This document shows, one piece after another, positions 49,390 to 62,025 of a DNA stretch of 64,000 nt. A program made the translations under genes and the position numbers. The notes under the pieces are model-generated. The model saw only the letters and a program-made list of their open reading frames with translations, did no database searches and was not told the DNA's origin. How positions within the stretch are numbered: the stretch's first letter is position 1; every line of letters starts with the position of its first letter. The stretch is from Rhyacophila brunnea (lineage: Eukaryota; Arthropoda; Insecta; Trichoptera; Rhyacophilidae). Where the stretch lies: the NCBI GenBank assembly GCA_022495005.1, contig JAGYXB010001062.1:1054001-1118000 (forward strand), in the 5' to 3' direction.

Positions 49390-50210
49390 TCTCAACGATG
49401 ACAGTAATCCGCCGAGCAATTTCTCCATCGCCATTCGTGAAATTTCCGCCGTTAAAATTTGAGAGAAAATCCCATAACCTTCCGCTCAATTTGCCCGATG
49501 CCTCGTCTCGTTCACTCCGCCCATCAAATAATTTCCTCTTCGCGGAAAGCAGCCGAATTCCGCAGATGTTACTTCGTTTCGGTTCCATCATTAGAAATGC
49601 GGTGGATGCGAAGGTTCTAACCTCGCGGAAAATTGATTCATGCCGTGTAGTCGCAAGCCGTAAACGCGTCTAGTGTAACATAATGAATCAATTTATTATA
49701 TATTGGCTCCGTTTGATATCATATTCCACGGCTTGTTGCGGCCATTCTCCTCACGGGAAACTCACCTTTGACATTGTGCATTTATCCGGATTAGTTTACG
49801 TTTCGTGAGATAATGTAATACGATATTTTAAATATCCGAGTCTAAACATAAATAGCTAATCATAATTTAATTCAAACGGGTTTTCGACCGTTTGTTCACG
49901 GTCCTATCCAAACGTCCGAAATCCGTGATTCTTGAAACTAGATGACTGTCCAATATCTTCACTCTTATCTAGGTAAGTCGTTTTTTTATACAACATTCGT
50001 CATCCGAGGTGGTTGTGTGAAAAAGCTACGTATATAATTAATGCGAATGTTGTCACATCTCGTGATCTCGGATCATGGATTCGGAAGTTTTAGATCGGAT
50101 CGTGGCAAATCGTCCTTAGATTCCGCCAACTGGATCTCCTTTATCATCAGTTCAGGTGCTGAGAGCTTTTTTGAGAGACGCAGTTTGTTTTTGTTGTTGT
50201 TGTTGTTGAG
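49390..50210. other. GC/CpG-richer block with a (TTG)n run
   Basis: An ~800-bp block with clearly raised G+C and CG content. Examples are CAGTAATCCGCCGAGCAA, CGATGCCTCGTCTCGTTCAC, CTCGTGATCTCGGATCATGG and ACGGCTTGTTGCGGCCATTC. Frames of 60-120 codons are open on both strands across parts of it, as expected with fewer AT-rich stops, but none has a recognisable product. A (TTG)n run of about five units ends it at 50193-50208. It could be a conserved regulatory cluster or an untranslated exon of an undetected gene. Confidence 0.35.
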
Positions 50211-50219
50211 GCAATGGTA

Positions 50220-52745
50220 TATACGAAAAATCATGGTGCCAGGCCCGGTCAGGCTCTTCCCTCATCTTTTGCCCATCAGCTTTGGGTTGAGGTTGTGTAA
50301 TGGACACAGACGACAAGCATGTTGGCATTGTGGCTACTTAGTATCTATTTTGAATTATATTGACTTAGGGCGTGTATCATCTCGGTGCAGATTTGCCCAA
50401 GTCACATTTTAAATATTATACAAGGAAGTTTTTTTAACATGCGTATTTAATTATATTACTGTGGAAAAAATGTCTAGTTCCAAAAAATATTATTAATTGA
50501 ATTATATGTACTGTTTTGTCGAATGTGATATAGAATAGTTTTGCGTTCGAGTGATAATTTATTCTCATCACGGATGCTGACTGACTACATCTTATCATCA
50601 ATAACAGTTCCGTCTTTCGGACCGATGTGTCACCGAATGAGTTTCCTCAATATTATCTATTAGTGTTGCTACTTCATAACTTTGCACTCAGACTCTAGGA
50701 TGACAATGATGTACCTACTTAATATATTCCTTACATATTTTTTTTACATATATTATCTATTTATTTTCTTATTACTACATAATATTATGTAGTAGTAGTA
50801 ATTTTGTGGCAAATCATGTATATAATAGGTATATGTAGGTAAATGACAATAATTATTAATCTTTTCAAAATTTTTTACTGTAGACAAGCTGAATCATTAT
50901 GTTCGCGTCTACTCTAGGCTCTAGTAAGGGAAACGTGGTATGAAAGGGCCACTTGCCAAAAATAGCAAACCTATTAAAATTCTCAGCATAAAATACTTTC
51001 ATATGATTGCTTCTTCCACAATTAATGACTTCTTATTTGTTTGAGTAAGATATTAAAAATATTTTAGGTCATGGCTTCTTTTTCTTTGCTGTTTCCTATC
51101 AAATTCACATATTATGTTTGTATTCAATATCGTGGACGAAGTGAGTTGAAAAAAACGTCCAACAACGATTCCTCATAAAAATTTGTTAGAATAACTTAAA
51201 TACTTAACACTAACTACTCCCCTCAGTCTGATATTCTTCGACTTCAACTAAAAATAGTACCTACCTGATTCAGACATAAATATATTTGGTTAATAATAAG
51301 AGAGGTAGTAGTGTATTTGCTATTTAATTTTTTTAATCTTAAAATAATCTAAGATTCTAAATATACTTTTTCCGTGACCCTGTTTCCACCATCACCGGTT
51401 AGTTATGTAAGGGTCAAAGCAAAAAAAAAAAATAGTAAATCAACTAGTGAATGGTTTTATAAAACATTTTTTAAAATGCCAAAAAGGAGCTAACTAATGT
51501 ATGTTCAATATCATATAAAACCTATTGGGAATATAATTATCCATGTAAACTTTTTTACAACTTGTACCTATAAAGTATCCACTTCATGCTACTTTTCCCC
51601 TATCTACATATTATATTATGATTAAATAATTATTTAAATCTTATGGAAGATATATATTCTACTTCGGTAATTCTTATAGTCATATACTAATTCTACAAAA
51701 ATATCCATCATTTGACAGGATATATCCACTGCTGTATGAACCTAGCTGATCCCATTAATCTCGGTATATGCATTACATTACTTTAACAGACATTTTTTCT
51801 CTGTAAATATATCGTCAGAATTTCCAAACTAATATTGAAGTACTATGTAGTAACAGAAACGATTGTAATTTATTATATTTAACCCCTTGCAGGATGTAGC
51901 GGAAATGAAGGGTTGTGGGTGGAGACAAAACTACTTTAAGCGGACGGTGCTCGCATCTTTAGTCGTATATAGGTGCTTGCGTTTCTTGGAAAGTAAGATT
52001 GGAAAATATAGGAACCCGTATACCTACTGTGGACTGCCTAGTAATAATCACACTTTATTGTGTATGTATATAATATATTCTCATGGATATATTTTTTCAT
52101 GTGATACTGTTCATCGCAAAATGGTTTGTGTCTGATATCCATGTTATTACTGTAATATGTATATAAAAGACTTTACAATGGAAAGGTATCTGAATAAACT
52201 TTTTAAGAGTATCGGTTGTTAACCGATGCTCAATTCCAATCCCTCTATAGTCAGGCCGCAGCACGAAATTCCGGATAATGCTGGTTATTACCGGTAACTA
52301 CTTCGTTTGCAATGAAAACATAAATTATATTAAATAATACAGTTAGGTTTAGTATTCGATGGGAACTCGATAGGTATTTACAGTCGTGTCATACCAGTCG
52401 CCATAGACCATGACTTTGAAGCCAGCTAGAGTTTATGACTGTCAGACCATAAAACTTGCCCTCTGTCTGACTCCTCAAATTATACCGATATTGAATGCGC
52501 GTTTCGGTTACATGATAAATATTAATGCATACTATGATACAGACAACAGCTATTGAAAATAACATATTTTTTAAGACGCGTTTATGTTTATCCCATATTT
52601 CTCCACATTCGATAATTGTATCTTCTCACAGTCACACCTAGAAGCTAACCCACTACCTTATGTTTATATTACCTTGTCAAGACTGTTCGGTAGTTCTCTC
52701 AAATACTCGAATAGTCTTGATAATGGTGTGACAACGGAAATAACT
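50220..52745. other. AT-rich non-coding, nothing recognised
   Basis: No repeat boundary or protein family could be supported. Confidence 0.4.
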
Positions 52746-52748
52746 ATC

Positions 52749-52943
52749 AACTAAAGCTGTCTACACATGACGATCGCACGTCGCAGCAACTTTTCCTGCT
52801 ATGTACACCGCGCTACGCACACTCTTCCGCACATGCCGGAAGGGTGCGGGGTTCGCACGCAATGATTCCTTAGAATCGTCGGGAAGCGCGGTGTGCAGAT
52901 GGGGAAAAGTTCCTGCGACGTGTGGTCATGTGTGAATAGTTTA
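52749..52943. mobile_element. Foldback element, CpG-rich hairpin
   Basis: The left arm CTACACATGACGATCGCACG, then TCGCAGCAACTTTTCC, is the inverse of the right arm GGAAAAGTTCCTGCGACG, then TGTGGTCATGTGTGAATAG. The inner part continues ACACCGCGCT and AGCGCGGTGT. Length is about 195 bp with a loop near 52845. The target duplication is not clear. Non-coding. Confidence 0.7.
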
Positions 52944-52949
52944 ATGAAC

Positions 52950-55135
52950 CAAATTATAGAAGTTAATCTAATTTATATTATCACTTTCTAAAATTGAATT
53001 CTACTAAAAAAATGCTCAGTAAAGATGTATTATTTTATAATGAAAAAATGCTAACTGGTTAATAAATTGCGAATGAAATTTTCAATCGAAAATATTCGTG
53101 TCTGAGTTATCCGTATTGTATTCGAAGTTTGAGCGAAAACTACGATCAAAACTTGAAATTCTTCGCCGCTGCCTGACTCTCAAGTCAAACCATATTTTTC
53201 AGAGGTCATAAATATAGAAATGAAGAAGAGGAAAACATCAAAAATAATAATTATTTTCTAATTCTACATTATACTCTGTAATCCGTACCACTAAACACTT
53301 ATTATTTCATCATATATTACAAATTTGCGATTTAGAAAACAATTTATTACCTATACTGGTTTTTACATACAATTTTATCGCTAATTGAACGTCTGCTTCG
53401 ACTCTCACGTTCAATTCAATTAAATGCGATTTCAGTGTTTTATTTATTTTAAAGTGAAGCATCAAGCACTTTGTTTTAAAACAATTTACAGGATCTCTTT
53501 AAAAGGAATGGTGCAAAGGTTTCGTTGTTCGTTTTGAAACTCAATCCTCTCGCAATGGACTCACCTTCGCAAAACTCACACTATTATATTCATTGTTTCT
53601 AAACTCCACGTACGACTTTATCGATTTGCCATTGTCTTTGGTTGACAACTGAATAAAGAGAAAACCGGAACAATGCTTCAGTGATTGATTTCATCAATGC
53701 TTTTAAATAGGATATTTCAATAAATCAATCAGCAACTCACATTTTCCGAATCCCGAACAATTCGTAGGGAAATAATATAATTGACTTCACTGTCCAAACG
53801 TGTTGGCGTGTGTTTACACTTTATATGTTATAATAATTATAACCATCAATAGCACTCATGTAATCTATTTTTTTTTTATTTATGTAGGTAACTATCACTT
53901 GTTATTAATTAACCACCGCTTCTAAAAATATATTATGTAGTACCTACACGTTTCGTTCACATATTAAAAATTATCATATACTTAATTAGATGACCAATTA
54001 TTAATATAATAAAATATTTATAAGTGCCATGAGAGATTTTTTGTTAATAAAATATAAATATCTTTCTCTACAATTTTTATTATATGTAGTTATGGTTGTT
54101 TTTGATAATTTACCCAGTTTTAATGACGTGTAGACATCTCCTAAATTTTAATTGAATTTTCCATAATCTTTTGAATGCTGTCAATTGAGATAACTTAATA
54201 ACGTGAAACTTCTTGTTGCAAAAGTACCTAGGTATGTTTATGTACCATTATGACAACGGCAATGAATTATCGTTTTGACAAAAAGCTTTATTTTAAAACC
54301 ATTAGGTATGTTATTACTTAATGAATATAATATTAAATTCCACAAATTAGTATAGTGTTTTTGAACGCTGTTTTAATTCAAATATTTTTCAACATACCCA
54401 GTGCGGTCCTCACTATTTTTATAAATCAATACGTATGCTTTGTGTTTCTTAACCTTTTGCATACTTCGGTAATAAATTATAAATTAATGACGTTTTTCTC
54501 TGAGAAACTATGTTAGATATTTTATTATCTGTTAAGAGTCCGAAGCTCGTTTAAATAAATGTACATTAATTATTTACACAAATAATGTTCTAATAATAAA
54601 ATTTATTTAGTCATAAAAGTAAGTATGGCGTTAATGGTTTGCTAATGTACGTCTAAAAGTATAAGACTTTGGTCGTCAATCATCCATAAAATGCCATTCC
54701 CATGCAGTGTAGGAAGCTAATCCCTTTGCTAAAAATACCCTAACATCCCCAGGGGGAGATAAATGACTTAATTTAATGTAACGGACTCCTTAATCTCTTC
54801 AATATTTTCTTTCCCACATTACAAGTCACCTGGGAGCAATATGAACGTAAGTGTTGTTGGCATCATCTGTTTGCGATTCTCTCTAAATAGCAATTTCAAA
54901 TTAGATGTATATGTATGAGGAAATTACACATTTCATAATGTGTTGCATAGCGTTATATAATATCAGTTTTAGTAGTTTACATTATTCATCCATATTCTGA
55001 AAATAGATGCACGTAACTTAAACAATCGGGGTATACTTGATAATACTTCTTCCCCTACCTAAAAATTAAATTCATAAATCAAACGCACTTCGATACTAAA
55101 ATATCGATTTTATCCGCTTTGTTACAATATTTACT
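52950..55135. other. AT-rich interval, with a less AT-rich patch at 54670-54850
   Basis: The patch (CATTCCCATGCAGTGTAGGA, CCCCAGGGGGAGATAAATGA) stands out from its neighbours and matches no repeat here. It may be conserved non-coding DNA. Nothing else is recognised. Confidence 0.3.
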
Positions 55136-55141
55136 TATTAC

Positions 55142-55450
55142 CATGGCCCCTACATCCTGAAGCGGGACGTTTGACGCCCCCCCCCTACCTATCGCCAAGG
55201 TAAAGGGTAGTTTTATGTTCTATAGTAGAGTTCCCCAAAATTGTATTCCGCCGAACCCATGGTTATGCGAGATATAATTAAGGGTGTTCCGTGTACTTTT
55301 AGCGATTTTTTTTCTATTTTTCAATAAATCCATTTCAATTACGGCACTTGACATCATTTATTTTAAAGTTATGACATTAATCATTGTTATAAAGTACTGA
55401 TCACGACGCCAAGCCAGTATCTAATAGTAAAATAGCGCCGTATAACATAC
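55142..55450 (+). repeat. CATGG-ended MITE, copy 4, 3'-truncated
   Basis: Starts CATGGCCCCTACATCCTGAA, then CCCCCCCTACCTATCGCCAA and TAAAGGGTAGTTTTATG, as in copies 2 and 3. The similarity fades after ATAGTAAAATAGCGCCG near 55445, and the CCCGGG-rich right end with its CCATG terminus is missing. Confidence 0.65.
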
Positions 55451-55454
55451 ATAC

Positions 55455-56340
55455 ATCATACATTCATAGTAAATTGGAGTTTCGGGGTGCATCTAACAAT
55501 AATTTATTAATTTATGCAATCGTCTGATTGGGTGAATCTAAAATTATGTTGACATAATTACGATTTTTGACAGAGGCGGGCGATAACAGTTTGCGAAACC
55601 TGTCAAACATAAAATTTTTTTTGTTCATTATACATAGTGACATATTTCTCCAGCGTAGCTTTCATATATTAAGGTACCATATGTATGTCTATATATCGTT
55701 AGTTTTCTTCAACGTCTTTGGGAAGAAAAAAATCAATCAAATGTATAATAAAGTCGTATCCAACATGATATAGGCACATATTATTATTATAATAAGCATT
55801 AAAAAGCTTAATTTTTGTTTCGTTAGATTAGTGAAGATATTCTTCTACATCTTTGAATGTAGTAATGGTGACTCGTATTCTATCACTTTTATTTTATATT
55901 ATTTTCGTTTCGTACTTATCTGTCCGTCGTATGTGTGTATGCATGTAGTATTGTAGTAGTAGATAATATGCATTCACAACCAAAACTCGCAAAGACAATG
56001 TGAACTTACTTATCTAACTACTTATCCGAGATGTTTTTCACTTGGTTGCCTAAGCGCCGCTTTGGAATCGTGCCCATGCACCACCGAAAACAGTCAGGGC
56101 TTATTTATTTCGGGATTTCGAAACTGTGTACGTACTTCGCCAATTCTCCCCTTTGAATTTCGCTAATAAAATAATTTATGCCATTCGCCCCTGTTTGCTA
56201 AATTATGTCGGCCACCATATCTAAAGTGAGATTGAGGGTGCTTTTAAAAACGTTGTTTACCTTATACCAGAGTTGTCCAACTCTCGCCTTTTCTCATCAC
56301 CTATATATGCTAATATAATATTATTTCACTTTTACCACGT
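55455..56340. other. Non-coding, nothing recognised
   Basis: No supportable gene or repeat end. CAGAGGCGGGCGATAACAG at 55572 resembles a hAT-type terminus but has no partner. Confidence 0.35.
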
Positions 56341-56344
56341 CCAA

Positions 56345-56500
56345 AAATTGCTAATAGCGCACCGTGGCATGGGCAGGTGCATGTTGGGCATAACGCGAAA
56401 GACCTCGTAAGCGATGTGTTAGAGGTCGCTCAATAGATGAAATAGCAATGGGCGGGATTTACAAAGTTTGGTGGATGTACGTGGCAGCGAAGAATCAGTC
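56345..56500 (+). pseudogene. RTE-type LINE relic, internally deleted
   Basis: GTGGCATGGGCAGGTGCATG and TTGGGCATAACGCGAAAGAC match the MERCMLGITRKD block of the 27094 copy. The next parts (GATGTGTTAGAGGTCGC, then AAAGTTTGGTGGATGTACGT and GGCAGCGAAGAA) are pieces of the VRDVIEV and FGGNTWQR blocks with the sequence between deleted. A small fossil only. Confidence 0.65.
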
Positions 56501-56959
56501 AGCCAGTACTTTGGCTGAGCTATTCTGGGTCAGTCGTATTCAGTTAACCAACGGTTTGGACATTGAACCATTCACGGAGGTTACGTATCGAGAATATCTG
56601 CTACCCTCCAGCTTTACCTGTATCAAGCGTAGGATTGTTTGTTATCATAAGAGTGCCACTTTTCTTGATCTGGTAGGTACAATCTTTAAATTATTTTCGC
56701 TGTTGGCTAAAACCAAGGCCTGAACAAAAACGATGCATAAGTGCGAGTGAGAAAGTATTCGGTACCCTTATAATCTCTGCCACACGCGCTAGAGTAAGAT
56801 AAAAGGTTTACAGATCTGGGAGATGGTTTGCTACGATGTAGCCGGCAAATCTTAGCTTATTGCGTAACTAAGCGTCGATAACCGTGTTGCTAAAATTGCT
56901 ATTTTTTGTGTTAAACATAAAGTCAGTGGTATATATTTTTAGTTAATTAATTAGAAAAG

Positions 56960-57030
56960 ATGGTTCTGTGTGTTCTTTTAAAATATGGTAGCCGTACTGA
57001 TAAGCAGGAAGATGGTATTACGTTTCATAG
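56960..57030 (+). pseudogene. Degenerate THAP-domain first exon
   Basis: An ATG at 56960 opens MVLCVLLKYGSR, then EDGITFH, and the frame reaches a consensus splice donor (CATAG, then GTAAGTT) at 57031. This is the layout of the first exon of THAP zinc-finger proteins: M-V-x-C-C/x ... C-x-x-R ... F-H-R-F-P. The second cysteine of the C2CH finger is replaced by tyrosine in KYGSR, so zinc binding would fail. No second exon was identified. THAP domains occur both in host genes and in P-element/Kolobok-type transposases, so it is either an orphan exon from a decayed transposon or a dying gene copy. Confidence 0.4.
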
Positions 57031-57039
57031 GTAAGTTGA

Positions 57040-58170
57040 TACATGTTCGTGATAATTTATTTGTATATTATTATATATTTTAATATCAGTGACCTAGTGT
57101 TTCTTTAAAATAACTTAAATTATGGATATCTTTACCTAATGGTTGCATTTTGACCGCTTAAAAATACTATATAACGTAAAAAATAGAAAATTATATTTTA
57201 ATTCTGAGCGTCTAGTGCGAGCACTAGCGAAATGGTCTATGGTCTCGAACATTTGTAGACGAATGCGTTCGCTCGCCCACAAATCAAACGCACGGCACGC
57301 GGCTTCATTTAGCAATGCAACGGGTGGCGTCTAGATGTATCTATAGTCTATGGCTAAAACCTCCTAATTGATTTTCTGGTCAAATAATCATCTTTGAATA
57401 GTGGCCAGTCTCGCAAGTTTGGGAAACTATGGATTGTATTTTGTTTTGAACAAAACGCGCACAAATTTCAGAGTAGGTATAACTTAAATCTGATTTGTGA
57501 CATTCTGAAACTGAATACCTTTATATAATAAATTGTTCGCTTACGACGATTACGTTATATTTAACTTACCCATGTTTATAATATGAAGGGGGTGCGTAAT
57601 TTTTGGTCAGCAAGGCAATATTTTTCTAGATACGCCTCTGCTTGAACGACAGCACTTATCATTTTATTTTGCTGCTCCATAGTGTTGCCGTGAAACTCAA
57701 ATAATAATTGGGTCCGAAGACGAACCTAATAGGTAGTACGTACATTACATAACCCGTCCTTTTCCTTATCTCTCTCTCCCAATTTTCCGGTTGCCTCTTT
57801 CATCCTGCGGCGGCCACAATTCGCCGCGCGTCTCATTATTGCCAGTCTCTCGTTCAGCTATGCGGATACTTTTTATCTCAACAGTGAACTTTCTTAGTTT
57901 TAACCGCTAAGTTATATTGACTGCTCGCAAAGATTATTAGCTAACCCTTTTCGTAATGAATATCACTGTCGAACTTCATCAATCTTAGTCCTTACTCAAA
58001 TTGCCATATGTAGCTACTTACATAGTTTAGTTACCATACATTTGTAATATTTTCCCTTAAGAACTATATAAGCACAGATATTTTATGTATCGATAAAACC
58101 AAATGCAAAAGACTCGGATCGATCAAAAATCGATAATCGATCGATATACAATATCTTCTCAAATAATATC
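57040..58170. other. Non-coding, some CpG-richer patches
   Basis: 57200-57340 (GTAGACGAATGCGTTCGCTC) and 57770-57870 (CGGCGGCCACAATTCGCCGC) are GC-richer. No product or repeat partner was recognised. Confidence 0.3.
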
Positions 58171-58176
58171 GACTTT

Positions 58177-58548
58177 GTTTAGGAAAAAGGGCGTAACCCT
58201 CGATTTTGTGCTTTTATGAAATATTTACAATGTATACAACTAAATACACGTTCTGTAAAAAGGAAGTAAGCCGCAAATGCCGATTTATTATCTAAATCCA
58301 GGTTTTCATTGAGCTTTAATTAAGTTTTAATTTAAGGAAAATAGCATTTACCTTCAATTTTAATGATTTTTCTGTAATAACTTCTTTAATTATTAGTAGA
58401 TCGAAACGATATTACACCAAATCACCGATCATCATGCACCCGATGTCTGTGCCTATTTTATATTAACATTAAACCAAAATCATTCAAAAAACTTTTTTGC
58501 CTCTCCTGTAAAATTTGTTCTGTGTGGGTTACGCCCTTTTTCCTAAAC
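58177..58548. mobile_element. MITE with ~25-bp perfect terminal inverted repeats
   Basis: The left end GTTTAGGAAAAAGGGCGTAA, then CCC, is the exact inverse of the right end GGG, then TTACGCCCTTTTTCCTAAAC. The interior is AT-rich, 372 bp in all. The DNA on both sides carries TCGATATACAATAT (about 58140 and 58563), which suggests insertion into or beside an older local repeat. There is no obvious direct target duplication at the ends. Confidence 0.75.
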
Positions 58549-58554
58549 ACGGTC

Positions 58555-60750
58555 GATATGTTTCGATATACAATATTTGGTTTATAAAGGTCTAATTACA
58601 CCATCAATCTCGCAGATTCTACGATTCGCGCCGATCGTCGTGACCAATTAATTAATGTGGTTATTTTTTTTATGGTTATAATTATAAATATCAATTACAC
58701 GGAACGATTCAGTTACTACCTCGATTGTGTTGACGCTTAATTTGATGGGTTCATTACCATAGTTCTAACACACGTGTTGCCAGTGTTAGGAATTATACGT
58801 AGGTACTAAAATCACTATCCAATGGTTAGCTTGGTGGCAACTGCAACACTAAACAGCCTTCTCACATAATATATTGTTAGGTACTTTAAATGCCAATGAC
58901 AACTATTGAAAATAGCATTTGGACAAGTAACAACTAACTGATTGTGTTTGCTGTGGTGTTTCAGACTCAATTATTTGTCTATATACTCTATGAGCTGCTG
59001 CATCAGCCCGGCGAAGTCTTTATCCTGACTTTGCCGAGCACGCCATCACTGAACTCGTTCATTTATCAAGCTTAGCTGATGGTTCTTCCTCATCCATAAT
59101 GTTTCTATTTTGTAATTGATTGTGTATGTTGCCTTAGGTTACAGCACTTTAATCCATATTATAATTACTATTAACACATTAATTTCTCGATATGCTAGTA
59201 GCGCACTGTACACATCTGCCAAACTATTATAAGAGTATCATAGTTTTATTTCACGACCCGATTAAAATAAACGATTCCTCGGCTTTTTCAAATTTAGAAT
59301 TTGCGTTTATACGTGTTTAAGATGACTTCTCCCTGTCTCGCTCTGTCTTACACATTTTCATACATTTTCTCTTACGCGTTACAGATAATTCGAGACATAT
59401 AATTATATTAAGTAATAATATAATACTCATATATTGTATAACTATTATTAAATTAATTACGAGATCAAGTAGTAAGATATAAGATTTTGTGACTTCTCTT
59501 GCTGTACGATAGATACCTACTTAAACATGTAAAATTGTATATTTGTGTTGTCATATAAAGCCATTTGTCCAAAGAATAATATGGATAATGCATTTCTAAA
59601 CGAATTTCTACCATGTAAGATCTACTCATAGGTACTTAATTATTAATATGTACATATAATAAGCTAGTGCACCGTACATAAATATATATAATCATATAAA
59701 ATGCGTAAAATATCTACATTAATTTACCGTTCATAAAACTAAATGCACAGTTCAGTATGATCGTGACCTTACATTCGACAGTTTGTATGTAGCAAACAGG
59801 GAACAAACGTCAACGATTAGAGCCATACGAATCTTAAAGTGAGACTACACCGGACACTTTTGTCGCCAACCTCATAAAATTTAACGACTATGTCTCGGAA
59901 TAGGGTAATAAAATCGAAGGTGTTGCTACTTGTCGACGTTGCTCATTTGTCCACACAGAGAGGCAACGTGTCGCGCAACATCATTTTTTCTTGTAAGCCA
60001 AGGAACGTTCGCCTGATTATTATTATTTATTCGCATTTGACACCTGCTATACCTACCTATCAAAAGGCGCTCGATATTTGCGGCTGGGATCATGCACTCT
60101 TTAAACTGTAGGTACCTATTACAGTGGGTAGGTTTAAGTCGCCCAAATAAATATTATATGTACTTATAGCTACCTATATTGCAATCTCAAAGGCGTTGGT
60201 GATCTGACACGGCTAACCGAAAATAGGTGGATGTAGGTTAGTACCTACTTCAATTTGGTCGATATAAACCTTAGAGAAAAAAAACGACATCCAAATTATT
60301 ATTTTACTTTACTATAAATTCTTAATAAAAAGATAAACCATACCAATACGATAATAATCGATATCATTGTCTTATTTTAAATCAAACCTCGATGCAGATG
60401 TAGGTAGGTACATGTAACATGACTCAGAGTACAGGAAAGAGTCAGTAATCGTAATCCTAATCATTCTTACCCAATGTCATTGTTCTTACCTATCAAAGAA
60501 TTATCGTTATATTTTTTATTGCTCGCGCGCAGTGTTGCCATGTCTACTGAAATTTTGGTCAGGAAAAGAAGAAATTATTGTATTTGTGAAGAATAAAAGT
60601 CACTTTTTACATGATTTTTTAAAAGACACTAATTGTGAGCTTCTGTCAATATGCACGCTTTCACCAAACACAATCGTTGAATTTCGTACATTTTTGTCAA
60701 TCTACTGATATTTTGAAAATTTTAGTTCGAACACTGCTCGCGTGTTATAA
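58555..60750. other. AT-rich non-coding, nothing recognised
   Basis: No supportable feature; several TAGGTAC-type words. Confidence 0.4.
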
Positions 60751-60762
60751 TAATGATGCAAT

Positions 60763-61406
60763 TAGGGATTTCAATACCGGTACATATTTCATAACCGGTA
60801 TTCAATTATTTATCGATAACTAAATACCAGTTTCAAAAATCCAATATACCGGTATTTACGATATTAAGAAACCGTAAGTACACGTTTATGTTTTTCGAAA
60901 ATGAATGTAATATTATTTTGTCATTACTTACTACTACATACTATATTAAATTTAATGTATAGGACAGGACGACAATGTAGTTAAATAATATTAAAATAAA
61001 ATCCCTCAATTAATATACTTATACAATTGTCGCGATGAATTAACATATTTCAAAAAAGAAAATATTCATGGTAAATATTTCCAATTGTTCTATAACTATT
61101 GATGCAACGTTGATAGTACATCCAGCAAACGTTGAATTTCAGCAAGGTTTTCTGTACCCGGACTTTTAAAAATTAGCAGTTTTAAAATATCTATACTAAT
61201 GATCTATACATTATTACAAAGGTCATCATAATAAAAAAAATGTAGTTGGGTTCTTTAGGTTGCTATACAATAGTGTTTTAAATAGATGTCAATAGTTATA
61301 TTTATTGATAGGTACTTCTTTATTCTATAATATGTTTTGACGAATACCGGTATTCAATAAGAAATTCTGAAATACCGGTATTGATATATTCATTCGGTAA
61401 TCCCTA
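60763..61406 (+). mobile_element. hAT-like MITE with ACCGGT-rich ends, copy 1
   Basis: Starts TAGGGATTTCAATACCGGTA and ends CATTCGGTAATCCCTA. The flanks GATGCAAT (60755-60762) and GATACAAT (61407-61414) agree at 7 of 8 positions. Both ends contain the palindrome ATACCGGTAT. The interior is shared with copy 2 (GTTTATGTTTTTCGAAAA, AAAATCCCTCAATTAATATA, ATTGTCGCGATGAATTAACA). No transposase. Confidence 0.8.
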
Positions 61407-61414
61407 GATACAAT

Positions 61415-62017
61415 TGATTTCGAATCACCGCGTGTACACATACAATTTAAGATTTCATTCCACTCATATTTTACGAACGAGAATATGATGAATATCATTA
61501 ATAATTTATTTAAAGATGTTAAAGCATAAGTTATTGTTATTATTATTAAAATATATTCCTTGCCGAGTACCGCACGAAAATCATCTGCAGAAGCCACAAA
61601 TATACGCCAGGAATTCACGGATTTTTTTCAAACACCAATGGGATCAGTAAGCTGGCAGGCTAATTATTAATTAAATATTTAAAAAAAAATGTATTGCGAA
61701 TATACGAAATTAATTTAGTCCTATAATTATTGTGAGACGTATGGTTAATTTTTAACTTTGTTTAAAAGTGTTATAAATAAACTAATAGATTGCCTCGATT
61801 AAATCGATTTGGGGCGTCGGGGTTTTCTGTAAATTAAGTGAACATGAATCAATGACACACCGGTTTTAAAAAAGTCCCGGTAGCCGCAATGAACTTAGTT
61901 GCAGCAGTCCTTAACTGATTCCAGCACTAATATCACAGCGTTATACTTATTTCAAAGCTATCTATTACTTATTTAAATACCGAAAAATGGTGGTGTAATG
62001 TTAAGTAATCTTCTGGC
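61415..62017. other. AT-rich spacer between the two hAT-like MITEs
   Basis: No recognisable feature. Confidence 0.4.
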
Positions 62018-62025
62018 ATGACCAC

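Noticed and set aside
49398..49673. Overlapping open frames on both strands as a small protein
   Set aside because: Both strands are open over the same CpG-richer patch, which points to low stop density and not to coding. No motif was recognised.
50041..50412. 123-codon frame across the (TTG)n run as a gene
   Set aside because: The leucine run comes from the microsatellite, and the rest resembles no domain. It is better explained by local GC-rich composition.
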